Below, piece after piece: positions 8,751 through 17,106 of a stretch of DNA of 64,000 bases; position 1 is the stretch's first letter; each line of letters begins with the position of its first letter. The notes under the pieces are model-generated. The model was not told where the DNA came from. It made no database searches and saw only the letters and a program-made list of their open reading frames with translations. Source of the stretch: Paracidovorax wautersii (GTDB lineage Bacteria > Pseudomonadota > Gammaproteobacteria > Burkholderiales > Burkholderiaceae_C); the NCBI RefSeq assembly GCF_031453675.1, contig NZ_JAVIZX010000001.1:2254001-2318000 (forward strand), written 5' to 3'. The position numbers and the translations under genes are program-made.

Positions 8751-9122
8751 TCAGGCCAGGCTGGGGCCGGCCAGCTGGACCTGGACGGACGCCAGCAGCG
8801 TTTCCAGCTCCTCCAGCTCGAACGGTTTGAGCAGCGAGCGCACGTGCGGCCCCATGGCCTTGAGCGCGTGCGGGAACTGGTAGCCGGAGCACAGGACGAT
8901 CCAGCGGTCGGGATCGGCGGCCAGCAGCTTGCGGCACAGGTCGGTGCCGGACATGCCGGGCAGGCTCACGTCGGTGACGACCAGATCGAAGGGATCGGCG
9001 GCGTCGAGTTCCAGGGCTTCTTCTGCGGTGGCGCAGGCGGTGACCGTTCGGCCCTCGCCCTCCATCAGCATGCCGATGGATTCACGCAGTTCGCAGTTGT
9101 CCTCCACATACAGGATGCGCAT
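8751..9122 (-). CDS. Single-domain response regulator
   Basis: A 123-residue stand-alone receiver domain: MRILYVEDN at the N-terminus, phosphoacceptor Asp51 in VVTDVSLPGMSG, and the conserved Lys in LLKPFELEEL. It has no output domain, so it probably serves as a phosphate shuttle or sink, as CheY- and Spo0F-like proteins do. It converges on the receiver-kinase gene with 128 bp between stops and is a likely partner of that phosphorelay. The ATG at 9122 is chosen because the receiver fold begins directly at this Met; the longer frame upstream adds no recognisable sequence. Confidence 0.85.
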   Translation of the reverse strand: MRILYVEDNCELRESIGMLMEGEGRTVTACATAEEALELDAADPFDLVVTDVSLPGMSGTDLCRKLLAADPDRWIVLCSGYQFPHALKAMGPHVRSLLKPFELEELETLLASVQVQLAGPSLA

Positions 9123-9456
9123 GGTGCTCAAACCCGGCCGTGGCCGCCCTGGCAGGGAGCGGTGCACAACAAAGCCGCAGCGCGGCACCGGCCCAGGGAG
9201 AGGGCGCGTGATGCGGTGCCGGGAAGGGTGCCCCGCCGGGGAGCGCAGCCGTGGCGGAACGCGTCTGCCATGTTCATAAAGCCTTTGTCTGTAGGTGATT
9301 TGCCATGCGAGCCCTGGATCTTTTGTCAGATGCGGCTGGCCGTGTGTAGGACAAGCGCGCAATGCCCGACGTTGCACGGGCAGAACGCGGGCGTCGAATG
9401 GCCCGAAGCGCTCTTCCATCGAGCGCGTATAGCTATCAAAACGAGAGCGACGCCGT
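9123..9456. other. Intergenic region between receiver and alkB, one repeat copy
   Basis: About 330 bp lie upstream of the receiver gene and downstream of alkB, both on the minus strand. I see no gene. The right end (about 9396-9451) holds a reverse copy of the interspersed repeat family; the remainder must contain the receiver gene promoter, but I cannot pick it out with confidence. Confidence 0.5.
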
Positions 9457-10107
9457 TCAGCCTGCTTTGCGGAATGTCAGGTTGACGCGAAAAGGCCCGG
9501 TGAGCGGATGGCTGCCCGGCGCCACGGGAAGTACGCCATGGAAGCGCAACCGGTCCACGCCGCCCCACACCACGACGTCGCCATGCGCCAGCGGCACGCG
9601 CCAGGCCTTGTCGCCCCGGGCCATGCCGCCCCACAGGAAGGTCGCGGGCAGGCCCAGCGAGACGGAGACGATGGGGGCCGCCAGATCGCGTTCGTCGCGG
9701 TCCTGGTGCAGCGACAACCGCGTGCCGGGCGCATAGCGGTTGATGAGACAGGCGTCCGGCTCGAAGGCTTCGAACCCTGCCGCTTGCGCCGACGCTCGTG
9801 CGAGCCTGAGCAGCGCCGCCGGCAGGGCGGGCCACGGCTCGCCCGTGAGCGGGTCGTGCGTGGCGTAGCGGTAGCCCCGCCGGTCGCTGACCCAGCCACG
9901 CGCGCCGCAGTTCGTGGTGGCCACCGACATGGCACGGCCGCCCGGTGTTTCCATGTGCCGCCAGGGCGCACGGGCTGCGATGGCCTCGACGGCCGCCCAC
10001 AGAACGGGTGCGTCGGCCCGTGCAGCGCCGTGCAGCAGCACCGCCTGGGAGCCTAGCAAGAGATGGGCGGGTTGCGCGCCCGCAGCGGCAAGCAGATCGG
10101 CTGTCAT
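9457..10107 (-). CDS. alkB: Alpha-ketoglutarate-dependent dioxygenase AlkB
   Basis: A 216-residue protein, the same length as E. coli AlkB. It removes alkyl groups such as 1-methyladenine and 3-methylcytosine from DNA by oxidative demethylation using Fe(II) and 2-oxoglutarate. Iron ligands are His134 and Asp136 in LHQDRDE and His190 in RFHGV, and the 2-oxoglutarate-binding arginines lie in the C-terminal RVNLTFR. The substrate-side segment ends in CLINRYAPGTRL as expected. There is no ada gene next to it, so it is not obviously part of an adaptive-response operon. Its 3' end is bordered by a repeat copy. Confidence 0.95.
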   Translation of the reverse strand: MTADLLAAAGAQPAHLLLGSQAVLLHGAARADAPVLWAAVEAIAARAPWRHMETPGGRAMSVATTNCGARGWVSDRRGYRYATHDPLTGEPWPALPAALLRLARASAQAAGFEAFEPDACLINRYAPGTRLSLHQDRDERDLAAPIVSVSLGLPATFLWGGMARGDKAWRVPLAHGDVVVWGGVDRLRFHGVLPVAPGSHPLTGPFRVNLTFRKAG

Positions 10108-10248
10108 GGTGAAGCCCGCATGGTAGGGCAGGCCGTGGCCGATGCGATGGAGCGCGCCCTCACAGGACAGGCCTGCCTGTTTCCTGTGGGCAGCACGGGC
10201 ATTGCAGCCCGCCTACCATGGCGGCCTGGCTTTTTTCCGGAGCGCCGC

Positions 10249-10935
10249 ATGACCGCCACCACGCCCACCACCCTCAAGATCGATTTCGTCTCCGATGTGT
10301 CCTGCCCATGGTGCGCCATCGGCCTGCACGCGCTGGAGCAGGCCGCCGGGCGGCTGCAGGGCGAGGTGGCGCTGGACCTGCATTTCCAGCCCTTCGAGCT
10401 CAACCCGCAGATGGGTGCCGAAGGCCAGGACATTGCCGAGCACCTGTTCGAGAAGTACGGCGCCACGCCGGAGCAGTCGCAGAAGAACCGCGATGCGATC
10501 ACCGAGCGCGGCGCGGCGCTGGGCTTCACCTTCAACATGGGCCAGCGCGGCCGCATCTACAACACCTTCGACGCGCACCGTTTGCTGCACTGGGCGGGCG
10601 AAGAGGGCGCGGCCGGCCAGCAGGCGGCGCTGAAGCACGCGCTGTTCGAGGCGTACTTCACGCACGGCCAGAACCCTGGCAGCCACGACGTGCTGCTGCG
10701 CCTGGTCGCTCAGCTGGGGTTGGACGCGGAGCGCGCCCGGGCGGTGCTGGCGTCTGATGAATACGCCGATGCCGTGCGCGAGCAGGAGGCGTTCTACCAG
10801 CAGCACGGCATCCACTCCGTGCCGGCCGTCATCGTCAACGGCCGCCACCTGATCCAGGGCGGCCAGCCGGTGGAGGTGTTCGAGCAGGCGCTGCGCCAGA
10901 TTGCCGGGCAGGCCAGCGGCAGCGCTGCGGCCTGA
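10249..10935 (+). CDS. DsbA-family oxidoreductase, FrnE type
   Basis: A 228-residue thioredoxin-fold protein with an intact redox motif Cys19-Pro-Trp-Cys22, a helical insertion (SQKNRDAITERGAALGFTFNM) and the cis-Pro loop HSVPAVIVNGRHLIQGGQP, which matches the FrnE/YwbO branch of DsbA proteins. It has no signal peptide, so it is probably cytoplasmic and not a periplasmic disulfide catalyst. FrnE-type proteins have been linked to oxidative-stress tolerance and to polyketide pathways; the substrate here is unknown. It is divergent from alkB and convergent with creA. The ATG at 10249 directly precedes the beta strand leading to the CPWC motif. Confidence 0.88.
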   Translation: MTATTPTTLKIDFVSDVSCPWCAIGLHALEQAAGRLQGEVALDLHFQPFELNPQMGAEGQDIAEHLFEKYGATPEQSQKNRDAITERGAALGFTFNMGQRGRIYNTFDAHRLLHWAGEEGAAGQQAALKHALFEAYFTHGQNPGSHDVLLRLVAQLGLDAERARAVLASDEYADAVREQEAFYQQHGIHSVPAVIVNGRHLIQGGQPVEVFEQALRQIAGQASGSAAA

Positions 10936-11019
10936 GCCGTGCGCTGGGTCTGCAGGCCGGGCGGCGATCCTGGGCGCAGGCCGGCGAGGACGAATCGAGA
11001 GCAAGCGGCTCGCCGCGGT

Positions 11020-11129
11020 CTTTGCTATCTTTAGGATAGCTTTATGCGCTGGATGTGTATGGCTTCCCAGGCATAAAGAATTTGAAATCAAGAGCTGATA
11101 AGCGCATGCAGCTCCTGATCTGATAGCGC
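11020..11129. repeat. Two facing copies of the interspersed repeat
   Basis: A forward copy begins near 11020 (TTGCTAT, then GGATAGC and TGCGCTGGATG) and a reverse-oriented copy lies at about 11096-11129 (TGATAAGCGCATGCAGCT, then TGATAGCGC). They sit between the convergent dsbA-type and creA genes, where a structured RNA could act as a two-way terminator. Confidence 0.6.
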
Positions 11130-11149
11130 TGCTCTCAGCGTCCGAGGGC

Positions 11150-11671
11150 TTACTTCTTCACAGGAATCGGTGTGGCGCGATCCACCGGCACGGCCGTCAC
11201 GCTGTTCTGCGGCGAGCCGTCGATGAGCTTGTCCGAATACGTCAGGTAGACCAGCGTGTTGCGTGGCGCGTCCACCATGCGCACGATGCGCAGGCGCTTG
11301 AACAGCAGCGACATGCGCTCGCTGAAGACCTCCTCCTGCGCCTTGACGGGCGCGTTGGGAAAGCTGATCGGCCCCACCTGGCGGCAAGCGATCGACGCCT
11401 CGGCCTTGTCTTCCGCCAGGCCCAGCGAGCCCTTGATGCCGCCGACGCGGGCGCGCGAGACATAGCAGGTGACGCCCTGCACGGCGGGGTCGTCGTAGGC
11501 CTCCACGATGATGTCGTGGTCGCGCCCGATCAGCTTGAAGGCGGTGTCCACCGTGCCCACGGTGTCGGCGGCCTGGGCGCCGCCCGCCAGCGCGGCCAGG
11601 CCGATGGCTGCGGCGGCGAGCCGGCGCAGCGCGCCAGGAGCGAAGGGTGCGGAAAGGGAAGTGAGGCGCAT
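11150..11671 (-). CDS. creA: CreA family periplasmic protein
   Basis: A 173-residue protein matching E. coli CreA along its length: [45 protein letters not shown], then [17 protein letters not shown] near the C-terminus. A signal peptide with a hydrophobic core ([13 protein letters not shown]) and an AQA-A cleavage site spans about residues 1-34. Two conserved cysteines (TCYV and ACRQ) could form a disulfide. The biochemical function of CreA is unknown. The creBCD genes that accompany it in enterobacteria are absent here. A long near-palindrome lies upstream of its start. Confidence 0.93.
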   Translation of the reverse strand: MRLTSLSAPFAPGALRRLAAAAIGLAALAGGAQAADTVGTVDTAFKLIGRDHDIIVEAYDDPAVQGVTCYVSRARVGGIKGSLGLAEDKAEASIACRQVGPISFPNAPVKAQEEVFSERMSLLFKRLRIVRMVDAPRNTLVYLTYSDKLIDGSPQNSVTAVPVDRATPIPVKK

Positions 11672-12049
11672 CGGCGGATCCTGGAAGAGGGAAGAAGGGG
11701 AAGGGGCGGAGTCGGAACGGGACTGGGGCGATTCTGAGCCAGTACGCAGGCGCGGCCCGGTCGGTTCACTGCGGGCCGCGCGGATGGGCCGCGCGGCGGC
11801 GCTGGTGGGGGCGTTCAGGGCAGCGAGCCGGCCGGCTGAGAGGCGATGGAGCGGTGAAGGCGATCAGCCGCCCCAGAGGCGGGCGGCTGCGTCGTCCGCA
11901 GCCGTCGTTCGCACACCGGTTGCTATGAAAAACAAAGCTGCCTGCGCTGATGGCAAGCGCCTTTCAGGTCTTCATGTCCTGAAGTGGGCTTGCCATCAGC
12001 GCAGGCAGCTCTTGTTTCGATAGCGGGGGGGCGCCCGCCGCGAGCGGGG
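11672..12049. other. creA-cphA intergenic region
   Basis: This 378-bp gap lies downstream of cphA and upstream of creA, both on the minus strand. No gene is seen. The right third is filled by a large near-palindrome built from two head-to-head repeat copies (about 11920-12026), which probably forms the cphA terminator. The left part should contain the creA promoter. Confidence 0.6.
11920..12026. repeat. Long near-perfect palindrome made of two inverted repeat copies
   Basis: The 22-base segment 11937-11958 is exactly complementary in reverse to 11988-12009. Pairing continues inward with mismatches to a nine-base loop at about 11971-11979 and outward through TTGCTATG / CGATAGCG. Each half is a copy of the interspersed repeat found elsewhere in the window. 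In RNA it would form a very stable stem just after the cphA stop, and it probably ends or protects that transcript. Confidence 0.85.
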
Positions 12050-14629
12050 TCAGCCGCCGATCTCGCCGGCCTGGTGGCGGCGCAGGTGTTCCAGCGCCTC
12101 CTCGACCTGGTCGATCAGCACCAGGCACAGGTCGCCGGGGGCGAGCCGCGCCAGCGCCGTGTCGATCGCCACGAACTCGCCGGTGATCTCCTGCACGTGC
12201 GTGGTGCGCTGGGCGCCCTTCAGGCCCTCGCGCAGCAGGGCGATGACTTCGCCATCGGCGCGGCCGCGCTGGGCGGCGTCCTGGTACAGGATCACGTCGT
12301 CGAAGGCGGAGCCGAGGATCACCGTCTGGTCGCGGATGTCCTCGTCGCGCCGGTCGCCGGCACCGCTGATGACCACGCTGCGGCGGTTGCCGGGCATGGC
12401 GCCCACGGCCTGCACCAGGGCGCGCATGGCGTCCGGGTTGTGGCCGTAGTCGGCGATCACCGTGGCGCCGCGGATCTCCATCACGTTGAAGCGGCCGGGG
12501 GCGTTGTCGCTGTCGTTCACGAAGCCGGCCAGGCCACGGCGGATGGTGTCCCACGGCAGGCCCACGCCCCAGGCCGCGGCGATGGAGGCCATGGCGTTCT
12601 CGACCTGGAAGCCGATGGTGCCGCCCCGGGTGAGCGGAATGTCGCGCAGGGCGATCTGCTCGCGCCACGAGTCCTCGGCCGCCACGATGTGGTCGCCGTC
12701 CACGTACACCACGCGCTGGCCCTGGGCGCGGTGCGTGGCCATGACCGGATGGTGGCGGTCCAGGGCGAAGAAGATCACCTTGCCGGGGCTGCTGGGCGCC
12801 ATGGCGGCCACGTGCGGGTCGGCGGCGTTGAGCACGGCGTAGCCGTCCGGCGCCACGTTCTGCACGATCACGCGCTTGAGCACGGCCACGTCCTGCACGG
12901 TGTGGATGAAGTTCAGGCCGAGGTGGTCGCCCTCGCCCACGTTGGTGACCACGGCCACCTGGCAGCGGTCGAAGCCGAGGCCTTCGCGCAGCAGCCCGCC
13001 GCGCGCGCACTCCAGCACGGCGGCATCGGTCTCGGGGTGGGCCAGCGCATTGCGGGCGCTCTTGGGGCCCGAGCAGTCGCCGCTGTCGATCTGGCGGCCG
13101 TTCACGTACACGCCGTCGGTGTTGGTCATGGCGGTGCGCCAGCCGTGCGCGGTGAACAGGTGCGCGATCAGGCGCGTGGTGGTGGTCTTGCCGTTGGTGC
13201 CGGTGACGGCCACCAGGGGCACGCGGCCGTTCTCGCCGGGCGGGATGAGGGCGTCGATCATGGGCACGCCCACGTTGCGCGGGCGGCCGAACGAGGGCGC
13301 CAGGTGCATGCGCAGGCCGGGCGCGGCGTTCACCTCGACGATGCCGCCGTTCTGCTCTTCCAGCGGGCGCAGCATGGTCTCGCAGACCACGTCCACGCCG
13401 CAGATGTGCAGGCCGATGGTCTGCGCGGCCTCGATGGCGCGGGCAGCCACTTCGGGGTGCACGTCGTCCGTCACGTCGGTGGCGCTGCCGCCGGTGGACA
13501 GGTTGGCGTTGTTGCGCAGCACCACGCGCTGGCCCTGGGCGGGCACAGAGTCGGGCGTGAGGCCTTCGCCGGCGATGCGGGCGATGGCGATGTCGTCCAG
13601 CCGCACCTTGGTCAGGGCCGTGCCGTGGCCGGTGCCGCGGCGCGGGTCCTGGTTGACGATCTCCACCAGCTCGCGGATGGTGTGCTGCCCGTCGCCCAGC
13701 ACCTGGGGCGGCTCGCGGCGCGCAGCGGCCACGAGCTGGTTGCCCACCACCAGCAGGCGGAAGTCGTGCCCCGGCAGGAAGCGCTCGACCAGCACCTCGT
13801 CGCTGTACTTCTGCGAGGTGGCGTAGGCCGCCTCGAGCTGCTCGCGCGTCGTGATGTTCACCGTCACGCCCTTGCCCTGGTTGCCGTCCTGGGGCTTGAC
13901 CACCACGGGCAGGCCGACCTCTTCGGCGATCTTCCAGGCGTCTTCCACATCGGTGGCGGGGCGGCCCAGCGGCACGGGCACGCCGGCGGCATGCAGCAGG
14001 CGCTTGGTCAGATCCTTGTCCTGCGCAATGGATTCGGCCACGGCGCTGGTCATGTCCAGCTCGGCGGCCTGGATGCGGCGGGCCTTGGAGCCCCAGCCCA
14101 GCTGCACCAGCGAGCCGCTGGTGAGGCGGCGGAAAGGAATGCCGCGCGCCACGGCCGCATCGACGATGGAGCCGGTGGACGGGCCGATGCGCTCGTCCTC
14201 GTCCAGCTCGCGCAGCTGGTGGATCACGGCGTCGGCATCGAAGGGCGTGTCCGCCAGCGCGGCCTGCACCAGCAGGTCGGCCTGCTCCATGGCCAGACGA
14301 CCCACGGCCTCTTCGGTGTATTCGACGACGACCTGGTAGGTGCCTTCTTCCACCGTGGCCTGCGTGCGGCTGAAGGTGACCGGGCAGCCGGCCAGGGCCT
14401 GCAGCGAGTGCGCGGCGGCCTCGACCACTTCGGCCAGCGACACGGGCACGTCGGCGCCCTCGGGCCGCAGCGTGCCGATGCGCGGGAAGCGCGCGCGTAC
14501 GCGGTCTTCCAGGCCGGCCAGCTGCGTGATGTCACGCTCGGCAGGCTCGCAGTGGACGATGGCTTCGACGGCGGTGCTGCGGGTCCAGATGTTGGGGCCG
14601 CGCAGCAGGCGGATGCGGGAGATCTGCAT
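12050..14629 (-). CDS. cphA: Cyanophycin synthetase
   Basis: An 859-residue enzyme that builds cyanophycin (multi-L-arginyl-poly-L-aspartate) by adding Asp to the backbone and Arg to its side chain, using ATP for both. The first part carries the family start (RLLRGPNIWTR) and an ATP-grasp domain at about 215-470 (VVKPQDGNQGKGVTV, EVNAAPGLRMH). The Mur-ligase-like part begins with a complete P-loop, GTNGKTTTTR, with Lys481, and continues with LECARGGLLREGL and DYGHNPDA. Length and all motifs are normal for an active CphA. It lies 75 bp downstream of the paralogue cphA', probably in one operon. No cyanophycinase gene is in the window, so degradation enzymes must be elsewhere. Confidence 0.96.
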   Translation of the reverse strand: MQISRIRLLRGPNIWTRSTAVEAIVHCEPAERDITQLAGLEDRVRARFPRIGTLRPEGADVPVSLAEVVEAAAHSLQALAGCPVTFSRTQATVEEGTYQVVVEYTEEAVGRLAMEQADLLVQAALADTPFDADAVIHQLRELDEDERIGPSTGSIVDAAVARGIPFRRLTSGSLVQLGWGSKARRIQAAELDMTSAVAESIAQDKDLTKRLLHAAGVPVPLGRPATDVEDAWKIAEEVGLPVVVKPQDGNQGKGVTVNITTREQLEAAYATSQKYSDEVLVERFLPGHDFRLLVVGNQLVAAARREPPQVLGDGQHTIRELVEIVNQDPRRGTGHGTALTKVRLDDIAIARIAGEGLTPDSVPAQGQRVVLRNNANLSTGGSATDVTDDVHPEVAARAIEAAQTIGLHICGVDVVCETMLRPLEEQNGGIVEVNAAPGLRMHLAPSFGRPRNVGVPMIDALIPPGENGRVPLVAVTGTNGKTTTTRLIAHLFTAHGWRTAMTNTDGVYVNGRQIDSGDCSGPKSARNALAHPETDAAVLECARGGLLREGLGFDRCQVAVVTNVGEGDHLGLNFIHTVQDVAVLKRVIVQNVAPDGYAVLNAADPHVAAMAPSSPGKVIFFALDRHHPVMATHRAQGQRVVYVDGDHIVAAEDSWREQIALRDIPLTRGGTIGFQVENAMASIAAAWGVGLPWDTIRRGLAGFVNDSDNAPGRFNVMEIRGATVIADYGHNPDAMRALVQAVGAMPGNRRSVVISGAGDRRDEDIRDQTVILGSAFDDVILYQDAAQRGRADGEVIALLREGLKGAQRTTHVQEITGEFVAIDTALARLAPGDLCLVLIDQVEEALEHLRRHQAGEIGG

Positions 14630-14681
14630 GGAGGTGCTCTTTGGGCGAAATGGGGCGTTGGCGCAGTCGGGTATTCGGCGT

Positions 14682-14703
14682 GTAGCTATTGAATCAATAG
14701 CGA
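14682..14703. repeat. Short partial copy of the interspersed repeat between cphA' and cphA
   Basis: The segment TAGCTATTGAATCAATAGC is an inverted repeat (GCTATTG / CAATAGC) matching one arm of the interspersed repeat family. It ends two bases before the cphA' stop codon at 14705. It could form a small hairpin in the mRNA between the two synthetase genes and tune their relative expression. Confidence 0.5.
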
Positions 14704-14704
14704 A

Positions 14705-16876
14705 TCAGCGGGGGTACTCGAAGGTCTTGATGCCGGCGGCGATCAGGTCGGGCGTGATGTCCATGGCCCAGGCCGTGGCGATGGCCGCCAGCAGCGCGGC
14801 CGTATCGGGCTGCGTGCCGCCGGGCAGGCTGAGCGCAGCCAGGCTGCCCAGGACGCGCTCCTTGGCGCCGGTGGCCAGCACCACGTGGCCGTCCTGCACG
14901 AAGACGGCGCGGCCATCGCCTTCGGCGCGGTGCGCGGCGACGGCGGCGTTGTCGGCCACGAGCGAGTACAGCAGCACCTCGCCGTCGCACAGGCGGGCCA
15001 GATCGGCCACCTGTTCGTTGTCGGCATTCAGCACGCCGGCGCCATCGTCCAGCACCAGGTCGATCTGCGTGCGCAGCACGCGGGTCATCTGGGCGGGCTC
15101 GCGCACGTCATGGTCAGCCAGGCCTTCCCAGCCGTCCATGTCGGTGACCACGCCCACCAGGCAGCGGTCGTAGGCCAGGCCTTCCTCCAGGATGGAGCGG
15201 GCCGTGGTCTGCACCACGGCGGCCTCGGCCAGGCGGTTGGTCAGCAGGCGGTGGGCGCCGGCCCAGTTGGCGGCGTCGGTCTTCTGCGTGTGGCGGTTGG
15301 CGAGGAACATGCCCTCGCTGCTGGCCACGCCGGTAAGCTTGCCCGACAGCTGCAGCAGCCAGCCGACCAGGCGCGCGATGAACGCATTGCCCTGCGTGCC
15401 GGCGATGCCCACCAGCGGAATGCGCCCGGCGGCGGTGCCGTCGTCGGTGCGCGGGAAGAGGTGGTCCACGATGGCCATGCCCACGGGGCGGGGCGTGCCG
15501 CTGGTGGGCTTGAGGTGCATCAGCAGACCGGGGCCGGCGTTCACTTCCAGAATGGCGCCGCCCTGTTCCTTCATGGGGCGCGACACGTCCTGCAGGATCA
15601 TGTCCATGCCGGCGATGTCCAGGCCCACGATCTTGGCGGCCAGCTGGGCGTGGTAGGCCACGTCGGGGTGCACGTCCTCGGTGCAGTCGATGGCCATGTT
15701 GCCGTTGCGCTGCAGCAGGATGCTCTGGCCCTGCGGGATCACGCTGTCGGGCGTGACCTGCTGGCGCTTGAGCTCCAGCTGCACGGCGCCGGAGTCCAGC
15801 TTGATCCAGTCCAGCGGATATTCCTGTTCAGGGCCGCGGCGCGGGTCCTGGTTGAGCACGTCCACCAGTTCGCGCAAGGTGGCCTGGCCGTTGCCGTGCA
15901 CGCTCACCGTCTCGCCCTTGGTCGCGGCCACCACCTTGCCGCCCACCACCAGCAGGCGGTGCTCCACGCCGTCGATGAACTTCTCGACGATCACTTCGGA
16001 GCCCTCGGGCTCGGCCAGCGCGAAGGCGGCCTTGATCTCGGCCTCGCCCGTGAGTTCGAGCGTCACGCCGCGCGCATGGTTGCCGTCCGACGGCTTGACT
16101 GTGACGGGCGCGCCGATGTCCTGCGCCACATCCCACGCCTCGTCGGCGTTGGCCACCACGCGGCCTTCGGGCACCGGTACGCCGCAGGCGGCGAGCAGGC
16201 GCTTGGTGAAGTCCTTGTCCTGCGCGATGCCTTCGGCGATGGCGCTGGTCTGGTCGCTCTCCGCGGTCCAGATGCGGCGCTGCGCGGCGCCGTAGCCCAG
16301 CTGGACCAGGTTGCCGTCGTTCAGGCGGATGTGCGGAATGCGCCGCTCGCCTGCCGCATCGACGATGCAGCCCGTGCTGGGGCCCAGGTAGCGGTCGTTG
16401 ATGCTGGTCTTGATGGCCTGGATGGCGGGCTTGAGATCGAACGGCTGGTCGTTGATGGCCGCCATCAGCAGGCGGTGGCCCCACGTGAGCGCCGTGCGCG
16501 CCACGTCTTCCTCGGGGCAGCGGAACACCATGCGGTACACGCCGCGCTGCGAGATCTCGCGCGTCTGGCCGAACTCGGCCGGCATGCCCGCCAGGTTGAG
16601 CAGCTCGATGACGACGTGCTCCAGCACGTGGCCCATCCAGGTGCCGCCTTCCAGCCGCTGGATGAAGCCGCCGCGTTCGCCCACGCCGCAGTGGTGCTCG
16701 ATCAGCGCCGGCAGCCAGGCGGTCAGGCGTTCGTTGAGGCCGGGAATCTTGTTCGACGGCCAGTCCTCCAGCTCGCCCAGGTCCAGCCAGACCTCGAGGA
16801 TGGGACGGTAGGTCCAGACGCTGGGGCCGCGCAGGTAGTTGATGCGCAGCAGTTGGATGTCATTGAAAGTCGCCAT
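14705..16876 (-). CDS. cphA': Cyanophycin synthetase paralogue with degenerate Mur-ligase P-loop
   Basis: A 723-residue paralogue of CphA. The N-terminal region (LLRINYLRGPSVWTYRP, GHVLEHVVIELLNLAG) and the ATP-grasp domain (VTVKPSDGNHARGVTLE, EVNAGPGLLMH) are well kept. The following Mur-like domain starts with GIAGTQGNAF in place of GTNGKTTT, so Asn497 stands where the P-loop Lys should be, and the C-terminus is about 130 residues shorter than in CphA. It may therefore have only one of the two ligase activities or a supporting role. Tandem cphA/cphA' pairs are known from Cupriavidus necator and Bordetella; the role of the second protein is unclear. The ATG at 16876 begins the conserved N-terminal strand. 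Confidence 0.92.
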   Translation of the reverse strand: MATFNDIQLLRINYLRGPSVWTYRPILEVWLDLGELEDWPSNKIPGLNERLTAWLPALIEHHCGVGERGGFIQRLEGGTWMGHVLEHVVIELLNLAGMPAEFGQTREISQRGVYRMVFRCPEEDVARTALTWGHRLLMAAINDQPFDLKPAIQAIKTSINDRYLGPSTGCIVDAAGERRIPHIRLNDGNLVQLGYGAAQRRIWTAESDQTSAIAEGIAQDKDFTKRLLAACGVPVPEGRVVANADEAWDVAQDIGAPVTVKPSDGNHARGVTLELTGEAEIKAAFALAEPEGSEVIVEKFIDGVEHRLLVVGGKVVAATKGETVSVHGNGQATLRELVDVLNQDPRRGPEQEYPLDWIKLDSGAVQLELKRQQVTPDSVIPQGQSILLQRNGNMAIDCTEDVHPDVAYHAQLAAKIVGLDIAGMDMILQDVSRPMKEQGGAILEVNAGPGLLMHLKPTSGTPRPVGMAIVDHLFPRTDDGTAAGRIPLVGIAGTQGNAFIARLVGWLLQLSGKLTGVASSEGMFLANRHTQKTDAANWAGAHRLLTNRLAEAAVVQTTARSILEEGLAYDRCLVGVVTDMDGWEGLADHDVREPAQMTRVLRTQIDLVLDDGAGVLNADNEQVADLARLCDGEVLLYSLVADNAAVAAHRAEGDGRAVFVQDGHVVLATGAKERVLGSLAALSLPGGTQPDTAALLAAIATAWAMDITPDLIAAGIKTFEYPR

Positions 16877-17106
16877 GGAGTGCAGCGTAAAGGAATCTGG
16901 AATCTGCGGCCCGCGGGGAGCCGGGAGTGCGGAGGAAACCTGGTGCGATTGTGCGCTGTAGTCTAGGGGCAGGCGCCCCCTGTCAGCGCGGCGGGGCGCC
17001 AGCGCGTTACAAGCCGATCACGCCGCCGCCCCAAGGGCATCGGAGAGAATGCCTTCCAGCACGCAGGCCCCACGCCTGAATCGGCCGAGCGTAAGTACCC
17101 ACCAAC

